From Heterobasidion occidentale (Eukaryota; Basidiomycota; Agaricomycetes; Russulales; Bondarzewiaceae): a DNA stretch of 64,000 nt. The notes below the pieces were generated by a model. That model was not told the origin of the DNA and made no database searches. It worked only from the letters and a program-made list of their open reading frames with translations. Shown here in pieces: positions 1 through 11,065 of the stretch (within the stretch, counting starts at the first letter, position 1; the number at the start of each line of letters is the position of its first letter). The stretch is from contig JBCAQO010000006.1 in assembly GCA_039111635.1 (NCBI GenBank), forward strand, positions 310,001 through 374,000. The letters are read 5' to 3'. Made by a program: the position numbers and the translations under genes.

Positions 1-448
1 CCATTTTCCAGCTTCCAAAACGTCTGGGAGCTCATGGCGCGTGACATGTTCATGAAGTGGTGATATGGCTCGCCAAGGCTCTAGAGCAGAGTCCAAAACA
101 TGAGTGTTCCGACTAATACAACCCGAAATGTAGGGTGAGCGCTTACTTCGAAGACCTCCAACATTCTATAAGATGTCAATGTTTGCGCCAGTCAGATGAT
201 AGCCTCCAACTATGAGGCTGCTTTACCTTGAATGAAGCACTTCGGCTCGTCCCCACTCATGATTCTTATAGGTGCCAGCATCGACGAGTAAGGGCTTGAT
301 CCCCAACCGACAGAGCATGACAGACACCGTAAGGCCAGCAGGCCCTGATTGAAAATTGTAAGTCAATGAGAACGGAAAAAGACAGATGATCGGGGTGCGT
401 ACCAGCGCCAACGACCAGAACATCGTGCACGCCTTGATCGAATTCCAT
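1..448 (-). CDS. FAD-dependent aromatic monooxygenase, N-terminal part (cut by window edge)
   Basis: Spliced exons 448..403, 344..227, 165..147 and 80..1 give a protein that begins MEFDQGVHDVLVVGAGPAGL. VGAGPAGL is the Rossmann GxGxxG dinucleotide-binding motif formed exactly across the first intron; LLVDAG and the following HEWGRAEVLHSR resemble the phenol 2-monooxygenase / PHBH-type flavoprotein fold, in which the first strand binds the ADP part of FAD. All introns are GT-AG with good branch regions. Known members hydroxylate aromatic rings with NAD(P)H and O2. The rest of the gene lies outside the window, so substrate and integrity cannot be judged. The start was chosen because it is the only ATG close to the glycine motif. 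It faces away from the BTB gene, so they share a 1.2 kb promoter region. Confidence 0.72.
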
Positions 449-689
449 TGTTGTTAGAGGTGAATGGACATCAAGTGAAGATGAGGGAAAATTGGGACCT
501 TTAAACCTCTTTGCGCTCACTAGATGGATAGCCTGCGCTGAGCGCCGAGTACCTTACGCAGACGCAGTGCGCCCGAGGGTCCAGAACGACAGACAAAAGG
601 GTGTGCGCAGGCGAACACTATGGGCAAATCCACGTCTATTATGGAAAGTTTACATATCGTAAGCCATTCTGCGGCGGGTTGACGACAGA

Positions 690-726
690 GCACCAATGCT
701 GTCATTGGCAATGACAGCACTGGTGC
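690..726. repeat. Inverted repeat with 1 nt loop
   Basis: GCACCAATGCTGTCATTG (690..707) and its reverse complement (709..726) differ at one position and are separated by a single base. It could be a dimeric operator or a hairpin; nothing in the sequence decides. Confidence 0.75.
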
Positions 727-895
727 TGTTCGAGACGTCGGACTTGCCAGGCAGAGGACAGAGACGCGTTCCACCGAACTGCGCGTGGGAGCCGGCTATC
801 CGAGGGCCGAACTTCCCGCCAGTGTCATCAACGCATCAACGCGCAGGCTGGTCGTATTCAGTGGGCGCGGGGAGAAAGCCTTAGTTAGCAACTGA

Positions 896-1518
896 GTTAT
901 TAACTGAGCAGTTATTAACACGTTATTGACACATACCTTCTCGAGCTAGGATTTTGGGGTGTTAATAACTATTACCATAAATGGTAATTCAAAGGAACTT
1001 GTTTGAAAATCCGAGAGAAAATGGCCAGCAATACAGCTCGGGGTGATTTGACTGAGTTTTGATCAATGCATCTAGGCAAAAAAAAAGACACCCAAAGGTG
1101 TCATGCACGTTGATCCATTTCTTTCTAGGTTATGATTACAGGAGGGCACAAAAAAGATCTAGAGGCACGATATTACCATGTAGATATTTATGTAGATATA
1201 TTTGCTCTGAGAGGGAACTGTTTGTTGTTGCAATAGTCTAGTGGCCGTGCGTGGGTACCTTCACGCATGAGTAGTGGGTTTGATTTTGAGCGCGGGCAAA
1301 CATGTTTTGACTCTTTCCCCATTGCATAATTCATGTCAAAGCGTTAAGGTCTGGTGTATTATTCACTCCACAGTGCGTTGCTCGTTATGTTCGCGAGAGT
1401 TAGAGGTGCAAATTTTCACTGGCTGATCACACTGCTAGGGCATAATTTGAAATAGTTACTTAGAGGAGTTAATAACCAAGTTAATAACCGGGTGTTATTA
1501 ACATGGCATGTTATTAAC
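896..1518. repeat. Cluster of GTTATTAAC / GTTAATAAC 9-mers in inverted groups
   Basis: GTTATTAAC occurs at 896..904 and 911..919, a one-base variant GTTATTGAC at 922..930, and the reverse complement GTTAATAAC at 961..969. At the other end GTTAATAAC is at 1468..1476 and 1480..1488, and GTTATTAAC at 1494..1502 and 1510..1518. The two groups bracket about 500 bp of AT-rich sequence. They may be subterminal repeats of a small non-autonomous DNA element or a cluster of transcription factor sites upstream of the BTB gene. Confidence 0.6.
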
Positions 1519-1679
1519 CTGTGAAAAACTCTCGGGGAGTTTCTCCCCGCGCCCTAGTATTCACCATCCCCCTCGTTCTTGCCTGCTACAGCCTACAACG
1601 CCTTGCTTGTGCAATATACACTGACTTCCGAAGTATTGAGTTTGTAGGTTCCCGAAATTCATACTGCCTCGCAGCCCCA

Positions 1680-2597
1680 ATGCAAGCCGACGTCGTTCGA
1701 GCTATGCCTAGTCAACCATCTTTCCACCCTTTGTTTTCAACAGAGGGAGATATCGTCCTTCGTTCAAAGGATAGCGTGTTATTCCGTGTTCCTAGTTCAA
1801 CTCTTAGAATGACTTCCAGCTGGTTTCGTGCCATGTTCTCGCTCCCACAATCTCCCCCGTCGAACGCACTATCGAGTGATGGCACCGGTATTGGGAGGGC
1901 TTCAGAGTCCGAGATTGCCCTTGATGAGGACTCGCGGACGGTCGAGCATTTCTTGCGTATGATATGTGGTCTGGCCATCCCAGAGCTTGACTCGTGGGAC
2001 GTCGTCGACCCCCTTCTGTATGCTGCGGAGAAATACGACACGCCAGGACCCGTGTCGATCATACGTGCGATCCTTCGCACACCTCCTTTCCTCGAGGCAC
2101 CCCTTCATCTATACGCAACCGCATGCAGATGGGGCTGGGAGCCCGAAGCGCGGATCGCAGCCACACTGACCCTCTCTCTCAACCTCTACGCGCCCGAGAA
2201 TCGCGCGGGCCTCCTGAAGCTCAAAACTCCTTCGCTCCTTGCACTCATCGATCTGCATCACTCCCGCCGCGAAAAGCTCCGCACGCGCCTCAGCCAGCCC
2301 CCATTTCTTACAGACTCGCAGATGAACGATGGATCAGCTCGGTGTCCTCGCTGTGGCGATGCCCTCGACTACGTCGCTTGGCGCGAGCTGAAGCTTTACA
2401 TGATCTTGGAGATCGATCAAAAGCCCTCGGGGGAGTCATTTAAGGAAGGGCTCGAGTCGTGGTCGGCTGCGCGAGCGTGTTGGGCAGCGAAGTGTAGGAA
2501 GGCCGGATGTATGAGCTCAGTTTTCGACAAGGTGCTCACATCGCGGGTCATCCTCGAGGCTATCGCTGCGTTGCCGGATTCTGTCGAGGTATGCTGA
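1680..2597 (+). CDS. BTB/POZ domain protein
   Basis: An intronless 305-residue protein. After MPSQPSFHPLF it has the BTB core: DIVLRSKDSVLFRVPSSTLR, SSWFRAMFSLPQ, then LLYAAEKYDTPGPVSIIRA, the usual end of the domain. The rest (about residues 130-300) is the helical C-terminal region that accompanies this BTB type in agaricomycetes and includes a CPRCGDALDYVAWRELK segment and later C-x4-C pairs, which may bind metal. BTB proteins dimerise and act as adaptors, often for CUL3 ligases; the exact role of this one is unknown. The ATG at 1680 was chosen over the open frame further upstream, which has no ATG; the ATG at 1704 is an alternative. Confidence 0.75.
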   Translation: MQADVVRAMPSQPSFHPLFSTEGDIVLRSKDSVLFRVPSSTLRMTSSWFRAMFSLPQSPPSNALSSDGTGIGRASESEIALDEDSRTVEHFLRMICGLAIPELDSWDVVDPLLYAAEKYDTPGPVSIIRAILRTPPFLEAPLHLYATACRWGWEPEARIAATLTLSLNLYAPENRAGLLKLKTPSLLALIDLHHSRREKLRTRLSQPPFLTDSQMNDGSARCPRCGDALDYVAWRELKLYMILEIDQKPSGESFKEGLESWSAARACWAAKCRKAGCMSSVFDKVLTSRVILEAIAALPDSVEVC

Positions 2598-4186
2598 AGC
2601 TGTAAAAACATTTCGAGACTTGGTTACTGATCATTGCGTAGGGACCTATAGAATGAGAAGATCGGGGCGCAAGTATCATTCTCCACAGATTTTTATGTGT
2701 ATTCTAGAACCATTATGATGCATTCGTGCTCGGTAAAAAGTTTCCAATCATATATCGCATGAAACCAATGTCAATTGACTGTCTTAGATTCAATGATACA
2801 GATCATGCCTGGAGTCCTTGGATCACAATCCCAAGCGATGATCACTGATCCGGTCGTTCATGAAACCACCAAAGTGTTTCTTCGGTGTTGAAAGCTCGCG
2901 CGAATGGCGAAGTGCTCGGATCACCAGGATACCCTTCTGTCTTTGGAGTTGACATTTTTGAGGTCCTAGATTCGGCTGTCGATGGAATGATTGACATCAT
3001 GATAGCCATAGAGTCCGTAAAGGAACCAAAGTGTGCCACCTTTCTGAGGACGTAGGGGCAGGATGCGGATTGGATATATGCACGGCGCTGCCGCTCATAC
3101 CGGCTTGAAGAGCGACAAGGTAGTGTCTTCACTCAGAATCACATCCTGGTGATCTTCGACGTTGACTCTATTCATAGTACATTTTCGATACGCGATCGCA
3201 CACTCGCTTCATGCACACGTATACTATTACAGGATAAATTTTGTCTCCCTCTATGCAAGAGCACAAGAATGGCGGCTTGTTCAACGGTAATCGTCCAACT
3301 GGTTTTCTGCAACGTGACAAAAGTAACTCGTGTATCATATCCCACCTACAAGCTGGAGGACGACTTGTCGAGCAGTGCCTCTCTCAGCTATCAACATATG
3401 TCGCAGAAGCCAGATGATTCTCCAAGATCAGTCTCCCAACTTGCTGGACACTCTTCTTTGGAGTCTGTCGATCTTTGTCCAAGCACTGTGCACGCTACGA
3501 CATGCCATATCTTCTTCGACAAGACGTCTAGACTCTATGACATCTTGTTTCAAGTCTTCCAGGAGTCGTTGGTTACCGCGCAACAAGCCTTGACTTTAAT
3601 TCTACATCGTCATGCCAACCAGAAGTCGGTACTGCCCTCCCTCGCTTGGAAGTCAATAGAGGTTTGGCTAGGTTAGTCAGGAGGGTGGTTCCCAGCGGTC
3701 CCCTCACTGGTCAGCGCGACATCATCAGATGCACAATGCATTCCATTCAGGGGCAGTTGCTGCGGCTTTTGTCCCTCATCCCTTTCAAATGATTCCATAA
3801 CTTGTCTACCCTTCGCTGGTTTCCTTTTATACCGGACCGGGGTGAGGCACTGGTGAGGCCTCCTTTGAAACCGTGACGCACGGGACCTTCTCGCCGGTCA
3901 CGCGATCGCCGTGCGTCGCCTCTACCAAGACCCCTCGGTGCGTCACGCACCCCAGTCTCCATACCCCGACCTTTTCTCTGCAATTCCCCGCGGCCTTCTT
4001 CCGCGCAGGCATGCTAGCATCACGCGTGCCGGTCACTCGTTGTCCTCACGCATAGACGGCCCGCATGCACAATGCACGCTTCTCGCGCAACGGCGCGGGA
4101 GAAGGGCGCCTTCAGATACATATAGCAGGGCGGTTCCTCAGCAGCGTGGCACAGCTCTTTCTCGTTTAGCCCTTGTTGAGGACGAC
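2598..4186. other. Intergenic region with an O-methyltransferase relic
   Basis: Apart from the relic at 2800..2940, no coding sequence is supported. An open frame of about 175 codons at 3149..3676 has no ATG-led start and no recognisable domain. The last 150 bp are GC-rich and probably form the GH79 promoter, with an ATACATATAG TATA-like element near 4113. Confidence 0.5.
2800..2940 (-). pseudogene. Truncated O-methyltransferase copy
   Basis: The minus strand encodes GDPSTSPFARAFNTEETLWW followed by FHERPDQ, nearly the same as GDPRTSPFARAFNTKETLWE followed by FHERPDQ in the O-methyltransferase exon at 22126..22352. DNA similarity runs on past the stop codon after FHERPDQ for roughly 50 bases. 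No SAM-binding motif or flanking exon is seen, so this is a gene fragment. It shows that a related O-methyltransferase gene was once copied here or lost here. Confidence 0.65.
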
Positions 4187-5969
4187 ATGCACCCGATTCT
4201 TTCCCTAGCTGTCGCCGCCGTCGGCGCGAGTGCCGTCCACGGTGTTGCTGTGCCCTCGACCCCGCCATCCTCCGCCGTCCGGGTCGACAAGGCGTTGCTG
4301 AGTCTTTCGCTCGAGTTCTTCACGTTCCCTGCATACACCAACATCACCGCAACGACAAAGTGCATCAACAGACTCGCCACCCTACGCGGCGCGCCCCCAG
4401 CCGTGCGCATCGGGGGTACCACGCAGTGAGACTTCCGACCATCCTCCCCCCTCCCTCTCGGCAACCCTGACAGAACGCATCGTCGCTCGCAGAGATCGCG
4501 CGACGTATGACCCAAAGCTCACGGCCGCGGTCAACTACACCGTCGCGTCCGCAGCAGACGCCCCGGCCTCACTCACGTATGGGCCCTCGTTCTTCACCTT
4601 GGCTGCCGCGCTTCCGGGCGACGTCACGCTCGGGCTCAACCGCCGGCTGAATAACCAATCCAACACGCTCGCGGCCGCGAGCACCGCGCAGGGCGTCATG
4701 CGGAACCTATACGCCATCGAGCTCGGCAACGAGCCAGAGTGTGCGCGCACATTACTTGTCTCCTTTCCCCCTGCTAAACGTCAGTGTGCGCAGTTTACTC
4801 CAGTGACTCGCCCATCGTGCCCTCGTCCGGATGGAACCCCACCGCCGACGGCGCGAGCCAAAAGGCGTGGGAAACGGCTCTAGCACCTTCCGTGAGCGCG
4901 CCCGTCGTCCGGCCTCGCCGCTTCCGCTCACGCACCAGTATAGCTCGGGAACGTCTTCCAAGCCGCGGTGTATCTGCAAGAGCCCACGTGGAGCACGGCC
5001 GGGCTCATCCCACTGCTCGGGTCGGCCATCGAGCACGTCAAGACGTTCTCTGGCCACTCGTACCCCCAATCTGCGTGTGGGGGCGCGAGCACGAACCTGA
5101 AGTCGCTCATAGGCCACTCGTAAGTGTCCCGCGAGCAGCAGCCTTAGGTTCTCAACGAACCGCCGCTCTAGGGGTATCGTGTCGTACACGAGTGGATACA
5201 AGTCGGAGGCGGCAGCCGCCCACGCGCAGGGCAAGCCGTACTTCCTGGGCGAGACCAACTCCGGTGAGTCCCATGCCACGACGCTGGTCGCGCTCGTGAT
5301 TCTCACGCGGCCCAGCTACGTGTGGCGGCGGTGGCATCAGCCCCACGTTCGGCGCCGCGCTGTGGATCGTCGACTACGTCCTCCAAGCGGCGCTGAACAA
5401 CGTCGACCGGCTCTACTTCCACCAAGGCACCATCGGCAACTGCGTAAGCACACACGCCGCCCCTCCCCTCCCCGTCCGCTCGCTCACTCGCTCATCCCAC
5501 CAAAAACAACCCCCGACAGCAATACTGCTTCTGGGGCAGGTACATCGTCGGCGCGCCCTTCTACGGCGCCGCCTTCGTCTCGCAGTTCCTCGGCACAGAC
5601 GGCACCGCGCTCGCAATGCTCGACGACGGCACCGGCGCGCTCGCGACGTACGTCGTCTACTCCGCGACGGGCGCGCCCCTGCGCGCGCTCGTGTACAACT
5701 CGGAGTACTTCGACGGCACCGGCACGCGCGGCGTCGCCAACGCCACGCTCTCCGGGCTCGCAGGCGCCGCGGTGCGCGCGCTGCGCCTGACGGCGCCCAA
5801 CGCGGCGTCGCGCGTCGACCAGGGCGGGGTCGTCACCATCGGCGGGGGGCAGACGTTCGCGAACGACTGCGGGACCGCGGGCGCGCAGACGTTGGAGGCC
5901 GTCGCGGTCAGCAACGGGACCGCGACGGTGAGCGTGCAGGCGTCGGAGGCGCTCATCGTGTACCTGTAA
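4187..5969 (+). CDS. Secreted glycoside hydrolase family 79 (beta-glucuronidase type)
   Basis: Seven exons (4187..4425, 4493..4740, 4794..4891, 4944..5119, 5172..5263, 5316..5443, 5520..5969) join in frame to 476 residues. Residues 1-20 are a signal peptide (MHPILSLAVAAVGASAVHGV). RIGGTTQDRATYD, the acid/base glutamate in ELGNEPE and the nucleophile glutamate in FLGETNS are GH79 hallmarks; the C-terminal part is the GH79 beta-sandwich domain. Known fungal members release glucuronic or 4-O-methylglucuronic acid from arabinogalactan and related glycans outside the cell. Every intron is short and GT-AG, and the gene looks intact. It ends 188 bp from the convergent transcription factor gene. Confidence 0.88.
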
Positions 5970-6157
5970 AATAAACTCCCGCGCGCGAGTGTAGAACAGC
6001 CGGCGACATGTACATTGTGATGGTCGGACGAGACGAGATGTTATTAGCGTACATTATTCGTACAAACACATCAAAGCGACGAGAGCGAGCGAAATATTAT
6101 TGACACCAAGCGACACAGCACCACGCAGACGCCAAACCGAACCGAACCGCCCGCCGC

Positions 6158-9100
6158 TCATATCTGCAGCTTCTCCTCAAAGAACCCCAACAAGCCCTGC
6201 TCCGCATAATCCGCGTCCGCATCCGCATCCACATCCGCGCCCTCGCCCTCCCCCCGCGCGCCCCCGCCCTCCCCCCGCGCGTCCGCCTGCCACCCGCGCA
6301 AGCGGATCTTCATCAGCTCGTCCCACACCATCGTCGGGTCGCCCGCACCGCTGCGCCGCAGGAACAGCTTCACGCGGTGCAGCCACGCGCGCACGAGCGT
6401 GAACTGCCGCGCGGACGCGTCCGTCTGCAGCTGCCGCGCCGCGACGAGCGGGTCGTGCCCCTGCAGGAACGCGGGCGCGAACAAGCCCGCGGGCGAGGGT
6501 GGCGCGGGCGCGGCGGACGTCGAAGGGGACGCGGAGGGCGCGAGGCTTGCGCTCGAGGGCGGCGACGCGGTGAGCGACGGCGGCGAGGAGGCGGGCGACG
6601 CCGCCGCCGGTGCGGGCGGATCGAACGGCGGGAGCGCCTCGGCGTGCGCGAGCAGCAGCAGCTGCGCGAGCCAGTAGAACGGCAGCGGGTCGGACATGAA
6701 CGCGGGGTCCGAGTGCGCGCCCGCGCCGCCGCCGCTGGCGGGCTTCGGCGGGGCGGGGCGCGGGCTCTCGGGGTTGCGCATCCAGATCTGGAGCCACTTG
6801 TGGAGCGCGAGCTGGATCGCGAACACGTGCGGGCTCGCGGCCTCGCTGCCGACGCGTCCGCGCCCGCCGACGGCGAGGGAGCGGGCGCGGGCTGCGCGAG
6901 CTTGAGGCGGCTGAAGAGCATGGCGAGGATGGCGTGGATGACGATGAAGTGGCCCATCGGCGAGATCTGCGCGAGGTGCTCGGGGACGGCGTCCGCGCCG
7001 ATGAGCGCGCTCGAGAGGTCGACGCCGTCGACGCCGATCGCGGCGAGCGCGCGGGGCATGCTGACGCCGCGGATGCGCTGCGGCCACTCGCCGTACGGGG
7101 ACGGGGCGAGGACGAGCTGCGACCACGCGCGCGCGGAGGGCGCGGTCCACAGCGCCTCGTCGCAGGGCAGGTAGAGCTGGCACTCGGAGGCGTGGAAGGA
7201 CGGCGAGAGGGAGAAGTAGATCGGGTGCGCCTGGTCGTGGCTGTATGCGAGCAGGATGACTCTGATGGCCGACGATGAGCACGCCTGGGAAGGGGAGAGA
7301 GAAATGCACGATGCGGCGCACCGTTTGATGGTCTCGTTGATGGCCCAGTCGCGCCAGCATACATCCGCGAGGTCGGGATCGCCGGCCAAGAACGGTTTGT
7401 GCGTCCAATCCTTGCACCTGTTCACGATCCCGCTCTGCCGGATCATCTGCATCGAACGTGAGCCATCGGGGTCGTGAGAGCGCAGGCCTACAGCACGCAC
7501 CAACACCAGCATGCCGTGATAGATGCTGGAAGCCGCCCTCTGCTCTGGATCCTGATGGAAGATCCCGATGGTCTGGAGCAATATGACGGTGATGATGATG
7601 TGCAGATGGTGCTTAGGATCGGGCGAGGGCTTGGCCTGCCGACCGAGGCGTCAGATCTGGTGCAATCGCTCCGGGAGACGATCACGGGTGACTCACGAAC
7701 TCGCCGACCAGCACGTCCCGCGACCTCTCGAGCGTCTGCTCGACGAACGCGTCCGCGGTGCGCGTCCTGACGAAGAGCGCGCCGCACGCCTGCATGGCGC
7801 GCAGCATCACGGGCGGCTTGAGCTCGACCCGCAGCGTCGGCGTGTGCACCACCGGGATCTGGGGCAGGAAGACGGTCAAGAATATGTACACTGACAAGAC
7901 CAAACGAGCGTCAGACGGGGCCTCGAGCGAGGCACGGCGAGGCGGACGCACGGTAATGCTGCAGCTCTTCGGTGGTGGGGTCCGGCACCGGCTCGGGCTC
8001 CCGTGCCTTGGGAACCACGGACGGAAGATCGTCTTTGGGAGGCGCCTCCGTCGGCGGCGCGACGGGGAGGGTGTTCGATATGAGATCGTACATGAGCTGC
8101 TCGTCGAGCGGGTCGATCATGGCCGGGGACGCGGGGTCCCAGAACGACAGGGCGTCGGCGATCATGGGGTTCGGCGGCGCGATGATGCCCTCCAGGGACG
8201 TCTGCGCCACGGGTATCTGGCCCATGGACGGCGTGGCGGGGTCGGCGCCGCCGCCGCCGCCGCCATGCGCAGAGAAGACGTCGCGGAAGAAGGGCTCGAA
8301 CATGTTGCTGTCGAAGGCGCCGAGGGTGCCCGCGATGGGGCCCGATATGTCTGAGGGCACGAAGGACGTGAACGCGCGGGCGTGCAGCGGGACGTACGAC
8401 GAGAGCGAGTCCTCCGACGGGGCCGCAAAGTCGACGTTGGGCAGCGAGCGGGCGTGGGGGCGGGGCTGCGGTGCTGGCGGTGCGGAGGCGGGGGCTGCTG
8501 GAGCATGCGGAAGTGGGCGATGTTGGCCTCGTTGAGGGGCGCGCCGCTGAGCATGTCGTTCGCCTCCTCGATCAGCTCCAGCTCTGGGAAAGCAGACGTC
8601 AGGAGGCCGTCAAACGGGCGCGCGAACGCCCAGGGGTCAAAGCCCGCCGAGGCATCGACACTGACTATTCCCTGCGGCGCGGCGGCCGAGGCTCGGGCAT
8701 GCTGCCGGGTGTGCTGCTGCTGCTGCTGCTGTTCTTGTTGTTGTTGTTCATGGGGGGCACGCGGGGAGGCGGGAGTGGGCAGGGGGTCGAGGAGGCTCTC
8801 GCCCTGGTAGAGGCAGTCGCGGCCGCGCGCGCGGCATTTTGCGCAGGGCTGGCGGAGGTCGCACTTGACCTTGAGGCTGGCGCAGGCCTGGCAGGAGCGG
8901 CGGCGGGAGCGGCTGATGGGGTGGCTGGGGTTAGTGAGACAGGGTGGCGGGGGGAGCGGCGGGAGCGGGGACGCACGCCTCGCCGCAGCTCTTTTTGTGG
9001 CGCGAGAGCAGGTCGCTGCGGGTGAACTGGGCGCCGCACGTCTGTGGGCCGGACGGGCGGGCGGGGGTCGGCGGGGCACGCACACACGGCGATGGCAGAT

Positions 9101-9381
9101 GGCAGGGCTCACCTCGCACCGATAGAGGCGTTCGTTCGTGTCTGGGCGGCGGTGAGGACGGGGGGACGGTGAGGTGGGCGGGACTCACGATTGCGGAGGT
9201 GGCGGTTGAGGTGGGTCGTGCGGGTGAATTTGGCGGGGCAGTACGGGCAGAGCTTCGTCTGCGGCAGCTGGGGGACGTTGCCCTTGTGCGAGCGCATGCG
9301 CGAGATGCCGCCGTCCTTCCTGTACTCGACGACGACGGCGCCCGACGAGGGGCCGGGCTCTGGGTTGTGTGCGACGTCCAT
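6158..9381 (-). CDS. Composite C2H2 plus Zn2Cys6 fungal transcription factor
   Basis: Exons 9381..9189, 9141..9113, 9041..8977, 8912..7952, 7890..7697, 7635..7501, 7446..7322 and 7261..6158. The first three exons build two C2H2 fingers (CPYCPAKFTRTTHLNRHLRN and CGAQFTRSDLLSRHKKSC); a 29 nt exon completes the linker HTNERLYRCE. A Zn2Cys6 binuclear cluster follows (CQACASLKVKCDLRQPCAKC, then C at +7), then a Gln-rich stretch and the fungal-specific regulatory domain (FHQDPEQRAASSIYHGML, AYSHDQAHPIYFSLSP, FAIQLALHKWLQIWMRNPE). It should be a nuclear DNA-binding regulator; targets are unknown. Two frame changes are not explained by canonical introns, near 8440-8510 and 6850-6890; single-base assembly indels or weak GC-AG introns are possible. 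The start at 9381 is the first ATG close to the fingers; an ATG at 9531 in the same frame is possible. Confidence 0.78.
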
Positions 9382-9614
9382 GGAGCGTGCGGCGGCGACG
9401 GTGGCGACGGCGAGCAAGACAAGAGTCAGAGGAAGAGACGGACGCGGCTCTCGGGCACCATCCGTCAGGGTTATGTAATCGCTTAGATCTCCCGTAGCCC
9501 CTATCGCCGGAACGTGCGTGGGCAGTCTCACAATTCATTATAGTTGTACAGCAGAGCATATGCAAGCCAAAAGGTCCAGCGGGCCACCCGCAACAGCGCA
9601 GCCGCACGTCGCGC

Positions 9615-11065
9615 TCACTGCAGCGAGCCCCCGTGCCATTCCCGACACACGCGCCGCAGCCACCCCAGCCGCTTGCCGTCGCCCGCGCCCAGCGCCTCGA
9701 TCCGCTTCGCCGCCAGCACGCAGCTCTCGCTCCTATACCTCGCGCTCAGCCGGCGCTTCATCGCCGCCTTTCCCCGCACATACAGAAGCTCATCAGCCTT
9801 GCGCGACGTGCGCGGAAGGGGCCGCTCACTCACCGTGATCGGGTGCGGCGCGGGTGCGGGGGCCTCGGGCGGCGCGCGCCAGGCGGGCGCGGCGAGCACG
9901 GCGACGTCGCCGAGCGCGTCGAGCCACAGCTGCCAGAGGCACTCGTCCCAGTCGGACGCGCGCGACGGGCCGAGGAAGAGGCGCTCCGTGCACCAGAACG
10001 CGTGCGCGCGCGCCACGAGGACCGGGGTGAGCGCCGTGAAGGGGTATGCGTGCGCGGCGCTGCCTAGGAGTGTGGGTTTGTCGTTGGAGGGCGGGGTGTG
10101 CGATGCCGGATGTGCTGCTGAGTCTGAGCCTGCGAGGAGCGCCGAGGACGAGGAGGGAGGGGCGACGGAGAGGCTGGCGGGGAAGAGGAGGACGGTCGCG
10201 GTCGGGGAGAAGAGGCGGGCGATGTTGAGGAACGCGTTCGGCGTGTCTTCGGCCGCGCGGTGCACGTGCAGGACGTGCAGCGTCAGGGTGTCGTTCAGCA
10301 GCGTGTTCCCGTCGAGGAGCTTGAGCATCCGCCGGCGGAGCGCGGGCGGGCTGTCGTGAGTAACGACCAACAGGGAGATCGGGCCTAGGGACGAGGTCTG
10401 CACGGGCACAGGTCAGCACCAACGGGGAGACGTGCCTTGCCATGCCTCCGCCCACGCGGCGAGCGCGTCCAGGTCGGCGCCGTCGTCGCGGGCCCAGAGA
10501 GCGGCTGCGACGGAGGCGGGGTCGACCGAGGGGCGCAAGACGGCGGGTTCGAAGGCCTTGGGCGGCAGGTGCGGCGCGAAGAGCTTAGCGAGCCGCGTGT
10601 CGACGGGGAGCGCGTCCAGGTCGGAGGTCCGCGGGCCGTCGGTAGGAAAAACAGACGGCGAGCGTCCGCTCGGCTCAGCGCCGCCCGACGAGAACCCGCG
10701 GCCGCAGAGCACGGTCGAGAAAAAGACGGCAGAGACCAAGCAGTAGACGTAGAACAGCGCCCTCGCCGAGCGGGAGAAGGCGTGGTGGCGCGCGGCAGGG
10801 ACCTCAGAGCCGAGCGCGGCGAGCGAGAGATGCTCGCGCACGAAGGTGGCCAGCACGAGCGCGCGGCTGCGGGGCTGCAGAGCGTCCGCGGGGCCCAGCC
10901 AGAGATCCTTGCCGGTGGCGGCGGCGTCGCCGAGGGCGTGCGCGCCATGGTGGGCGGCGGGCCTGAGGCGCTGCTGGGTGTTGAGCGACGAGAGGTGGCT
11001 CTGGAAGCTGGCCGAGCCCGCGAGGACGGAGAGTGGGGCACCGGGAGAGGGTTTTGGGAGTCCAT
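9615..11065 (-). CDS. Type II membrane glycosyltransferase-like protein (GT49/LARGE-like)
   Basis: Exons 11065..11042, 11000..10436, 10384..9834 and 9767..9615 give 430 residues in frame. A single hydrophobic segment ALFYVYCLVSAVFFSTVLC preceded by Arg-rich sequence is a signal anchor, so the catalytic part should face the Golgi lumen. EAWQGPISLLVVTHDSPP, formed across an intron, matches the W-x-GPIS start of LARGE/B4GAT1-like transferases, and AFWCTERLFLG plus a Trp-rich DWDECLWQLWLDALGD segment fit that fold. The family call rests on weak motif memory. Notable: the intron 10385..10435 has a GC donor (AAG then GCACGT), needed to keep the motif in frame. The gene is divergent from KGD1. Confidence 0.55.

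Larger units (their letters stand above)
449..1679. other. Intergenic region between divergent monooxygenase and BTB genes
   Basis: No convincing coding sequence. It holds a near-perfect 37 bp palindrome (690..726) and two groups of a 9 bp AT-rich repeat (896..969 and 1468..1518), described separately. An open frame reading into the BTB gene from 1521 starts at GTG and lacks BTB-like sequence before 1680, so it is read as upstream sequence. Confidence 0.6.

Noticed and set aside
3149..3676. Open frame of about 175 codons between the O-methyltransferase relic and the GH79 gene
   Set aside because: No ATG at its start, no domain or signal peptide, and competing frames overlap it.
6377..7174. 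Plus-strand open frame of 265 codons opposite the transcription factor
   Set aside because: Arg/Gly-rich shadow of a GC-rich gene on the other strand, no recognisable motif.
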